From: DATBJG01 sp963790545
GTDB lineage: Bacteria > Acidobacteriota > Vicinamibacteria > Vicinamibacterales > JAMQPK01
Reading direction: 5' to 3'
Length of the DNA: 64,000 nt
Assembly: GCA_963790545.1 (NCBI GenBank)
Contig: CAWBPA010000024.1
Span: 310,001-374,000, forward strand
Shown in pieces: positions 38,383 through 46,051 of this stretch (positions within the stretch are counted from its first letter, which is position 1; each line of letters opens with the position of its first letter). The notes beneath the pieces were generated by a model, which did no database searches, was not told the DNA's origin, and saw nothing but the letters and a program-made list of their open reading frames with translations. Made by a program: the position numbers and the translations under genes.

Positions 38383-38896
38383 CTATTCAGCCTCGGCGCC
38401 CGGTCCGGACGTGCCGAGCTGATCGAGCGGACTTCGTACATCGCGTCCGCCCTGGTTGAGCACATGCGTGTAGATCATGGTCGTGCTGACATCGCGATGA
38501 CCGAGCAGCTCCTGGATTGTCCTGATATCGTACCCGGCCTCCAGCAGGTGTGTGGCGAACGAGTGGCGCAGTGTGTGACACGTAGCAGGACGCGATAATC
38601 CCCGCTGCCTTCACTGCTTCCTTGACCGCCCGCTGAACGACCGACTCGTGCAGATGGTGACGGCAGCGCTCGCCGGTCTGCGCATCGCGATAGAAGCGCG
38701 TCGCCGGAAACACCCACTCCCGCGGCGCTTGAGGGTATTTCACGCGCAGCACACCAGGCAGGGCAACCGCTCCGCGGCCGGCAGCAAGATCTCTCGCGTG
38801 CTGCGCCTTCACCCTCGCAAGATGCCCGGCCAGCGGTCGCTTCAGCGCCACCGGCAGCATCGTCACCCGATCCTTGCCGCCCTTGCCGTCGCGCAC
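38383..38896 (-). pseudogene. intI: Truncated integron integrase, C-terminal half
   Basis: A tyrosine recombinase of the IntI family. From VRDGKGGKDRVTMLP (catalytic Lys region) it runs through the IntI-specific insert (ALPGVLRVKYPQAPREW) to HTLRHSFATHLLEAGYDIRT, LLGHRDVSTTMIYTHVL and a stop at 38383, so Arg, His and the nucleophile Tyr of the C-terminal catalytic box are present. One extra G at about 38602 breaks the frame; restored it reads AAGLSRPATCHTLRH. The N-terminal 150 or so residues, including the first catalytic Arg, are absent. A TAA lies two codons before the preserved part. It is inactive. Confidence 0.85.
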
Positions 38897-38952
38897 CGTC
38901 AGTTACACCGAAAGCGGCGGTCATCCGTGGGAACTCGGCTGCGCGCTACATC

Positions 38953-39015
38953 TTCATTGCGCCACTCTCACCTCGACGATGATGCCGTTGTTGTCCGCGA
39001 AGCGGACGACCTCGG
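38953..39015. repeat. Direct repeat, right copy (within VOC gene)
   Basis: Same 63 bases as 34396-34458 with two differences. This copy is the natural 3' end of the VOC gene. Confidence 0.9.
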
Positions 39016-39808
39016 GCTCGTCCGCGACTGGAAGCATGCGAGTGCCGAGTTCCCGCAGCCGAGTCTCCAGCGCGCTGCGGTCGAACGGCGCGACCTTGAT
39101 CGCGTAGTGGGCGATCGCAGGCGCCTGCGCCCGCGACGCCTCCTCCAAGCCCAGTCGGGTGTTGCGCGCCAGATGGAACCAGACGCGCCCGTTGGAATCG
39201 CGGGGCCGTTCACCCGCAGTGCCGTACACCAGCCGGTAGTCCGGCAGCGATTTCTCGAGGCTGCTGACACGGAGGAGCACGTGATCAACGCCGCTAGGCA
39301 CGAGCGGCCCGTCGCGCTCGATGGGCAGCGGCGACGGCACAGCCGCCGTCACCAGGCCCGCCGGCGGCTGAAACAGTTGCAACTCGAGCCGATCCGGATC
39401 CGGCCACATCCCGGTCGGCCCTGCCGCGGCGACGTCAAAGCCGGCCGCTTGCAGCGTGCCGGCCACGCCCGCCCGGTCGTAGACCTTCGCCAGCACGCAG
39501 TAGTGGCCGATTGCCGGCACCCGCCCACCAGCCGCGCCAATGGCGATGTACCCGACCTGTCGATCGGCTGGCAGGTCGCCGAGCAGGACGAAGTAGCGCA
39601 GCGTGTCGCGCACGGGCTGCTGGTGCAGCGCGGACCTGAAGATCCGTGCATAGAACCGCGCCGATGCCGCGGGATCCGGCACGATGATGTCGAGATGTTC
39701 GAGGCCCAGGTTGTCGAGCGGCAGGGCCTTGGACGCCGTCGTTTGCGCACGGACAGCGAGACTCAACGTGACGAGGGCCATACCGGCCACGAGCGTGGCG
39801 CGAATCAT
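38954..39808 (-). CDS. Secreted two-domain VOC (glyoxalase-like) protein
   Basis: A 284-aa exported protein. The start at 39808 has GGAGGTGG directly upstream. A signal peptide (TLVAGMALVTLSLAVRAQ) is followed by two vicinal-oxygen-chelate modules: LEHLDIIVPDPAASARFYARIF, then a second with SGVDHVLLRVSSLEKSLPDY and a C-terminal EVVRFADNNGIIVEV. The His and Glu positions typical of metal binding are present in part. Periplasmic VOC proteins are of unknown function. Its 3' end is duplicated at the left boundary of the integron region. Confidence 0.8.
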   Translation of the reverse strand: MIRATLVAGMALVTLSLAVRAQTTASKALPLDNLGLEHLDIIVPDPAASARFYARIFRSALHQQPVRDTLRYFVLLGDLPADRQVGYIAIGAAGGRVPAIGHYCVLAKVYDRAGVAGTLQAAGFDVAAAGPTGMWPDPDRLELQLFQPPAGLVTAAVPSPLPIERDGPLVPSGVDHVLLRVSSLEKSLPDYRLVYGTAGERPRDSNGRVWFHLARNTRLGLEEASRAQAPAIAHYAIKVAPFDRSALETRLRELGTRMLPVADEPEVVRFADNNGIIVEVRVAQ

Positions 39809-39821
39809 CTCCACCTCCACT

Positions 39822-39934
39822 GAGAGTGCATTGCGAAATTGGGTCGTAGGGCGGGCCTTGCTTTATAGGCCCGCCTGGAGCCGGGTCCAAAGAGCAGGAC
39901 CCGGCCTACGTACGGCAATTTCGCAACGCGCTCT
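39822..39934. repeat. MITE/REP-like element, copy C (complete)
   Basis: A 113-bp element with imperfect terminal inverted repeats: GAGAGTGCATTGCGAAATT on the left and AATTTCGCAACGCGCTCT on the right. Between them are two GC-rich hairpins (GGGCGGGCC/GGCCCGCC and CCGGGTCC/GGACCCGG). It occupies almost the whole gap between the VOC gene and the next gene and runs into the stop codon of the latter. Confidence 0.82.
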
Positions 39935-41330
39935 AAGGCACTCTGAATTCCCCGAGGGCGGGTGGGGTGACGCGCTGCTCTCTGGGCGTCATGAGCTGCG
40001 GAATCCAACCGTACGGGACGCGATAGGCGCGGTACACGGCGTTCGATGAGTTGGCGCCACTGAACAGCGGATACATGTATTCCCAGACGATCGCCCCCTC
40101 TGTTGTAACTTCGAATACCCGCCCCCCGGCCCCGGCGGTGACGAGCGTGTTGCCGTTTGGCAGCCGCTGCGAGCTGCTGATATTGGTGCTGAAGAACCGC
40201 GGATTCGAATAGGACCAGACCAGCTCGAGCGTCACCGGGTTGATTTCGAGCACGCGCGAGGTCGCGCGCGCGAAGGCACCTCTGCCATCAGGCGCGATGG
40301 GATTGGTGAACCCGTAGCCGCTCGCACCGCCGTTGTCGAACACCAGCAGATTCCCGGCGCCGGGCAGGCCTTTCGGGATGAGGTGCGCATGATGCTGCCC
40401 GATGATCTGGCGAATCGCGCGGAGTTCCTTCGATTCGCTGAAGTCGGGACCGAGCCGCCAGACGATCGACCCGTCACGCGCGACAATGGCGAGCAGGCTA
40501 CCTTCGCGGCTGCTGATGATCACGTTGTTCGGCGCAAAGCGCTTGTCGCCCTGATCAAACCACCGGTTCGGCCCGACATACGTCGCCGAGTTGACATGCA
40601 GCCAGTCGAAGCTGCCCCGCGCGGCGTTGAACGCCGACGCGGCCTTGATGACCTCTCGCGCATCGGCGGAGAAACCAAGCTCGTCGATGTGGTCGCTCGC
40701 CATCCACTCCCACACGATGTCGCCGTTCCACGACACCTCGATCAGGCGGTCGTCCTCGAGCAGAACGTTGGCAACCCGTGGTTGCTTTCGTTCGGTGTGG
40801 GCCAGAATCAGCGTGTTGCCGCCTTCGACGATGGGCGTGCTTTCGGGTGAGTAGTAGCCGGCCGGGAAACTCTCTCGCTGCCAGTCGTGATGCTGGCGCG
40901 CCGACCAGATCGTGCTGCCGTCACGTGTCGTGATCTGCTCGTTGCGGGAAAACCGCCAGACGAGGTTGTCTGCGAAGTCCCGCTGGACGAGCTCCAGTGA
41001 TTCCTGGTGCGGCGGACGCACGCCGCTGGCGGCGACGATGAAGCCGCCCGGCAGGACGCGCGCCGGCCCGCCGGCGGAGTTGTTGTAACCCTCCCACCGC
41101 TTGACGAGGTTGCCGTTCATGTCGATGACGAGCACGGCCTGCGTGGCCAGCGGCGACAGCACGGTGTACCCGTTCCACGCACGATCCGGGTCGTAGATGG
41201 TGGTGCCCGTGGGATAGACCGACTGGGCCCGGGGCAGCGCAACCGCATGCACCAGGATGACGGCGGCACATGCGCACGCAAGCCGCGTCGGGCTCGTGGA
41301 TTCGCCGATCCGAAGAAGCTTGACCTTCAT
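39933..41330 (-). CDS. Secreted arylsulfotransferase-like beta-propeller protein (ASST fold)
   Basis: A 465-aa exported protein. The start at ATG 41330 (MKVKLLRIGESTSPTRL) opens a signal peptide. The body resembles the ASST/Arylsulfotran_2 family, with WNGYTVLSP, VLVIDMNGNLVKRWEGY, HHDWQRESFP, WDQGDKRFAPNN-type segments, QHHAHLIPKG and SSQRLPNGNTLVTAGAGGRVFEV. ASST enzymes move sulfate between phenols through an active-site His; the conserved HHAH might serve, but activity is not assured. It overlaps the following PDLxGxW gene by four bases. Confidence 0.72.
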   Translation of the reverse strand: MKVKLLRIGESTSPTRLACACAAVILVHAVALPRAQSVYPTGTTIYDPDRAWNGYTVLSPLATQAVLVIDMNGNLVKRWEGYNNSAGGPARVLPGGFIVAASGVRPPHQESLELVQRDFADNLVWRFSRNEQITTRDGSTIWSARQHHDWQRESFPAGYYSPESTPIVEGGNTLILAHTERKQPRVANVLLEDDRLIEVSWNGDIVWEWMASDHIDELGFSADAREVIKAASAFNAARGSFDWLHVNSATYVGPNRWFDQGDKRFAPNNVIISSREGSLLAIVARDGSIVWRLGPDFSESKELRAIRQIIGQHHAHLIPKGLPGAGNLLVFDNGGASGYGFTNPIAPDGRGAFARATSRVLEINPVTLELVWSYSNPRFFSTNISSSQRLPNGNTLVTAGAGGRVFEVTTEGAIVWEYMYPLFSGANSSNAVYRAYRVPYGWIPQLMTPREQRVTPPALGEFRVP

Positions 41331-42328
41331 CGCTCGAGGAAGCGCGCCGCGGAGAGCATATTCGACATGCCGTAATTCGCCTCGTGACACGCGTACTCGA
41401 ACACACCGAAACCGGCCGGCCGCGCCTTCAGGTCGAGCGCGGCGGTCCAGGGTGCGGTCCACGTCGCCGGATCGACGAAGGTGACCTCGTACTTGATCGC
41501 GTCACGCCCCGTTCGCGTGAAGCGCTCGATCAGTCGGAGCCCCGGCGACGACCCGCGTGTGTTCGCTTTGAGGTGGCTCGTTTCGACGACCAGCGTCGTG
41601 CCCTCCCAGCGCCCGCGCGCGTGGCCCACATATGTCCGGATCGCCTCCGACAAGGGGGCGTCCTGCCGCGGCACAGGGTCGAGCGGGATGACGCGCGTAT
41701 CATGAATCAGCTCGTAGCTGATCGCGACGAAACCCGGGCTCTGGAGGATTCGCATGTTGGCGTTGTAGACCGCCGGGAACATCGCATCCGGAAAACCTCC
41801 ACCATGGACGATACAGCGGACGCCGAGGCCATAGTCCTCGTACGAGTCGCACGGCTCGCCGCGCTGCAGGCTGCCGCATCGCTGCACGGGAATCGGCCTG
41901 GCCTCCGGGGTTCGCGGAGGGAAACGTCCATCTGGCGGATCGATGATGAGAGACGTACGGCGCGAGGTCGTGTTGTACTCGCGCCAATGGGGGATCGGCG
42001 CATTCGGCGCGTCCACCTTGCCGGAGAGCACATCGACACGCGCCAGATCGCGCTCGTCACGGACCCGGACCTCTTCGAGCCGCTCGCCATACTCGTCGTC
42101 GGTCAGGAACTGTCGCGTGCCGAACTGCGGCGGCCGCTCGAAGGGCACACCGTATTCCCCTTCACTCGTCCACTCCCCCTGTAGATCAGGGTCGCCCCAC
42201 GGCGTCCGCTCGAGCCACGTCCCTTCGCCGCTCGCGCGTGCGCCGGGTGTGCTCTGTGCAATCAGATGTGCCGATGCGGCCATCGCCAACAGGCTTGCAG
42301 TGATCCCGAGGCTAAGTCGGGTTCTCAT
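41327..42328 (-). CDS. Secreted PDLQGEW-family protein
   Basis: Fifth family member, 333 aa, the longest. The start at 42328 has GGGGAGCG upstream and begins a signal peptide (SLGITASLLAMAASAHLIAQ). The motif is TPWGDPDLQGEWTSEGEYG. The C-terminal part has GRWEGTTLVVETSHLK, LRLIERFTR and a FVDPATWTAPW segment, then FEYACHEANYGM. It differs from the others in an inserted region with several Cys (RCGSLQRGEPCDSYEDYG). It is overlapped by the arylsulfotransferase-like gene, so both are co-expressed. Function is unknown. Confidence 0.75.
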   Translation of the reverse strand: MRTRLSLGITASLLAMAASAHLIAQSTPGARASGEGTWLERTPWGDPDLQGEWTSEGEYGVPFERPPQFGTRQFLTDDEYGERLEEVRVRDERDLARVDVLSGKVDAPNAPIPHWREYNTTSRRTSLIIDPPDGRFPPRTPEARPIPVQRCGSLQRGEPCDSYEDYGLGVRCIVHGGGFPDAMFPAVYNANMRILQSPGFVAISYELIHDTRVIPLDPVPRQDAPLSEAIRTYVGHARGRWEGTTLVVETSHLKANTRGSSPGLRLIERFTRTGRDAIKYEVTFVDPATWTAPWTAALDLKARPAGFGVFEYACHEANYGMSNMLSAARFLER

Positions 42329-42447
42329 GTCATCGCTCCCCGTCACCGATTCTACAGCTCGAAGTGGTTGGAGCCTCATCGAGGTCCTTTACATCCGATC
42401 CGGGGTGCTGCTACCGTGCGGCACCTCGAATTGGACAATAGAACCTT

Positions 42448-43936
42448 ATGAACAATCAGGCGCAGCTGATTGCGTACGTCGATCGCTTTTCCGGGGGAAC
42501 GTTCCGCGACCTCGGAAACCTGCTCGAGGGTCCCTTCAAGGGCGCGTTCGGGGGCGTCCACGTGCTCCCCTTCTTCCATCCCATCGACGGCGCTGATGCC
42601 GGCTTCGACCCGATTGACCACACCCAGGTCGATCAGCGTCTCGGCACCTGGGACGACGTCGCCGCACTCGCGGCACGAATGGATGTGATGGCCGACGTGA
42701 TCGTCAACCACATATCCTGCCGGTCGGCCCAGTTCCAGGACTATGACTGGCGTGGCAAGGACTCGCCCTGCGCGGGGATGTTTCTCACGTATCCCCGCGT
42801 GTTCCCTGACGGTGCTCGTGAGTCAGACCTGCTCGCGCTGTCCACGCCGCGCCCGAGCCTTCCATTCACGAAGTACCAGACCGCGCACGGCGAAGCCGTC
42901 CTGCTTTGGACCACGTTTACCAGTGAGCAGATCGATATCGACGTCCACCATCCGGAAAGTCGCCGCTACTTTGCCGACGTCCTCCATTGTCTGCACGCCG
43001 CAGGCATCCGTGTGATCCGCCTCGATGCGGTTGGACATGCGGTGAAAAAGGTGGGCACGAGCTGCTTCATGATTCCCGAGACGTTCGACTTCATCGCCGA
43101 TCTGACGGCACAGGCGCACGCACTCGGCATCGAGGTGCTCGTCGAGGTCCATGGCTATTATCAGGACCAGATCGCCGTCGCGGACCGCGTCGACTGGGTC
43201 TACGACTTTGCGCTGCCGCCGCTGGTGTTGCACACACTGTACGCACGAGACGCGACGCACCTGAAGCGGTGGCTCGACCTACGCCCGCGGAACGCGGTCA
43301 CCGTCCTGGACACCCATGACGGAATCGGAGTGCCGGATGTGGACGCGGACCGCCAGCGGACACGCGCTCCGGGATTGCTGCCGCCGCCGGACATCGCGGC
43401 GCTCGTGGAGACGATTCACATGCGCTGCCGCGGCGAAAGCCGCCTGGCGAGCGGCAGCGCGGCAAGCAACGTGGACTCGAGCCACATCAACTGCACGTTC
43501 TACGATGCGCTCGGCCGCCGCGACGCCGACTACCTCATCGCACGCGCCATTCAGTGCTGCGTTCCTGGCGTCCCGCAGATCTACTACGTGGGGCTGCTCG
43601 CCGGCGGCAACGACATGGATCTGCTTCGCCGCACCGGCGTCGGGCGAGACATCAATCGTCACTACTACACGGAGTGCCGAACTGGAGCGGGAACTGCAGC
43701 GGCCGGTCGTTCAGACGCTACTGGCGCTTCTGCGAATTCGAAACACCCACCCGGCATTCGGCGGGAGCTTTCATGTGACGCCGTCGCCTGCCGACGCGCT
43801 CGTGCTCGAGTGGACAAACGGTGCCGAGTTCGCTCGGCTGGACGTGAACCTTGCGCAGATGTCCGCGTCGCTCACCTGCTCCGGCGCGAGTGCCGGAACC
43901 ACGGGCACGCCGGTGTGGCACACGTCGGAGGCATGA
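42448..43936 (+). CDS. Sucrose phosphorylase (GH13_18), frame broken near 43675
   Basis: A cytoplasmic GH13 enzyme of about 495 aa that splits sucrose or a related glucoside with phosphate to give glucose-1-phosphate. The catalytic residues are Asp near 193 in RLDAVGHAVKK, Glu near 233 in VEVHGYYQDQ and Asp near 291 in DTHDGIG, one position from the known Bifidobacterium enzyme. Other matches are VHVLPFFHPIDGADAGFDP and PGVPQIYYVGLLAGGNDM. After GRDINRHYY the frame changes; the C-terminus LQRPVVQTLLALLRIRNTHPAF to TSEA is in the next frame. An indel near 43675 makes the following gene appear fused, which it is not. Confidence 0.88.
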
Positions 43937-43983
43937 CGGACGAGCTGCTCATGCGTCACAATACAAGCTGGAGGAGCGTCACC

Positions 43984-44985
43984 ATGCGAGAGTCACATCT
44001 CTTCTTACGTCCGCTTGCGATCACTGTCGGGACCGCGTGCCTCGCCGCTGTCGCGGCCGCGCAGCAGCCTGCGCCACCGCCGGCCGACCGCGCGGCGCTC
44101 GAGCGGCGAGCTGAGATCAACAAGCTGCCCGACACGCCGGGCACAGGACGCTTCCCCGCAATGAAGGAGGAGGTCCCTTCGCTGCCACGGCACGTGGTCT
44201 ACCGCCCCAGCGACCTCGCCGCCCTGGGCGGACTGAAGCTGGGCCTGGTGGCCTGGGGCAATGGCGGGTGTTCGGACGACGGCGCCAGCAGTCGCTTCCA
44301 CTTGCTCGAAATTGCCTCGCACGGGTATCTGGTGATCGCGAGCGGCCGCATCCTGAGTGGTCCTGGCGCACCGCCGCCGGAGCCCCGTCCCGCGACGCCA
44401 CCGGGTCAGCTCCCGGCGCCGCGCACACAGGTGTCTGATCTGACCGACGCGGTCAACTGGGCACTCGCCGAGAACCAGCGTGCCGCCAGCCCCTATTTCG
44501 GCCGTATCGATCCCGCGCAGATCGCGTATTCGGGTTGGAGCTGTGGCGGCCTGCAGGCACTCCAGGTTGCGAAGGACCCACGCGTGAAGACGCTGGTGAT
44601 CCACAACAGCGGCGTGCTGAACGGCGGTACCACCACGATCCCGGGCATGGATGTCGGCAAGGAGGTGCTGCAGACGCTGCACACGCCCGTGATCTACATC
44701 CAGGGCGGACCCACCGACATCGCGTATCCGAACGGCATGGATGACTTCAAGCGCGTCGCGCATGTGCCGATTGCGATGGCCAACCTCCCCGTCGGGCACG
44801 GCGGCACTTTCCTCGAACCCAATGGTGGCGCTGCCGCGTCGGTCGCGGTGAGCTGGCTCAATTGGCAACTTCGCGGCGATGCCGAGAGTGCCCGGCGGTT
44901 TGTGGGCGAGAACTGCGGGCTCTGTCAGGACACGCGGTGGTCGCTGGAGCGCAAGCAGTTCCCGGCAGCGAGCGCCAGCAGATGA
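43984..44985 (+). CDS. Secreted alpha/beta hydrolase with GxSCGG nucleophile, paralogue
   Basis: A 333-aa exported hydrolase. GGAGGAGCG precedes the ATG. After the signal peptide (LAITVGTACLAAVAAAQ) come the oxyanion segment VAWGNGGCSDDG, the elbow SGWSCGGLQA near residue 186, a GPTDIAYPNG segment that can hold the Asp, and GHGGTF with the His. The tail WLNWQLRGDAESARRFVGENCGLC ends in a CxxC exactly as in the paralogue at 26063-26989. Ester substrate unknown. In the raw reading frame it appears fused to sucrose phosphorylase only because of the frameshift upstream. Confidence 0.82.
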   Translation: MRESHLFLRPLAITVGTACLAAVAAAQQPAPPPADRAALERRAEINKLPDTPGTGRFPAMKEEVPSLPRHVVYRPSDLAALGGLKLGLVAWGNGGCSDDGASSRFHLLEIASHGYLVIASGRILSGPGAPPPEPRPATPPGQLPAPRTQVSDLTDAVNWALAENQRAASPYFGRIDPAQIAYSGWSCGGLQALQVAKDPRVKTLVIHNSGVLNGGTTTIPGMDVGKEVLQTLHTPVIYIQGGPTDIAYPNGMDDFKRVAHVPIAMANLPVGHGGTFLEPNGGAAASVAVSWLNWQLRGDAESARRFVGENCGLCQDTRWSLERKQFPAASASR

Positions 44986-45052
44986 TCCTTCTACGACTCT
45001 GTCGGCGGCCGGGCACGCTTCGACTCGCTGACCATCACATGCGGAGGCGCCC

Positions 45053-45989
45053 ATGAAACAGGTGGTGATGCTGATCGCCGTACTGGCCTTCGCGCGCGCG
45101 GCCGCGGGTCAGGACGCGGACGATTATCGCGGCGGCTGGAGAACGGATAGCGGCGAGGCCCACACCTACGAATTCTCAATTCGCGGTGCGACGGTCAGGG
45201 GCGTGTACTGCACCTATTGCGCCGATGCGACGACGCTGGCGTTCGTCGATGGGAGCGTTTGGACCGGACGGGATCAGGTTCGAGGTCACCCATGTGAACG
45301 CGGACGGTAGCACGGCGTACAAGGACAAGGCGATCGCGAAGTTCAGCCAGGGCCGTCTGACCGTGACGGGCACGAGCGGCGCGCCCGGCGGCGGCAACTT
45401 CCAGCGCGTGCTGATCAAGGACCCGCGGGGACCGGATCCGATTCCGGTGATGGTGTCGGTGCTGCCGAAGGGTCGTCCTCCCGTGCCGGGGAATCCTCTT
45501 CGTCGGAACCCCGACGGCGCAGACGGCCTGCCCTACATTCAGCCGGGTCCGTGGAAGTCGAAGCTGACAGAGAAGGATGTGATCGGCGTGTGGCTAGGAT
45601 TCGGTGTCGGGGCGCCGAAACAGTACTTCATCATCAAGAAGGTCGGCGACAAGCTTCGCGGCATGGTGTGCGGCACGTGTGACAACCCATACACGATGGC
45701 GGCGCTGGACGATTTCCGGATCGAGGGTGACATGTTGACATTCAACATTCTCCACGAGGATTGGGGTGACGGCGAGCTCCCAACGTTCGACAAGCACGTG
45801 ACCGCGCACGTGGGCTGGAACGAGATGCGGTGTACGACGGCCGCAGACCACCAGCCGCCACCGCCCCCACGCCCGCAGACCGCCGGCTTCGTCCCGGGAT
45901 TCTCGCTGCAGGGGCCGATTCCGATTGAGGCGACATCCGGCAACGTCTGGCCCGAATGGCCCCCGAAGAACACATCGTCGCCACGCTAG
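45053..45989 (+). CDS. Secreted protein with duplicated CxxC domain, frame broken near 45260
   Basis: An exported protein of about 310 aa. It starts MKQVVMLIAVLAFARAAAG and opens a first domain with GVYCTYCADATTLAFVDG. The second frame takes over at SMGAFGPDGIRFEVTHVNADGS, so one indel lies near 45260. The second domain (VIGVWLGFGVG, LRGMVCGTCDNPYTMAALDDF) repeats the plan of the first, with VCxTC followed by a TxA-x-D segment. The C-terminus is Pro-rich. The two CxxC pairs suggest metal or disulfide centres. I do not recognise the family. Confidence 0.6.
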
Positions 45990-46051
45990 CAGGGGATAAG
46001 CTCTCTGTCGCCAGCGGTATACTGGGGCCGTTTTTATGAGGTGATTCGACC

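Noticed and set aside
38383..38896. XerC/XerD or phage integrase
   Set aside because: The IntI-specific insert (ALPGVLRVKYPQAPREW), the adjacent attC sites and the cassette genes identify it as an integron integrase.
42448..44985. A single 845-aa protein fusing sucrose phosphorylase with an alpha/beta hydrolase
   Set aside because: The phosphorylase C-terminus continues in another frame to 43936, and the hydrolase has its own ribosome-binding site (GGAGGAGCG) and signal peptide at 43984. The fusion is produced by one indel near 43675.
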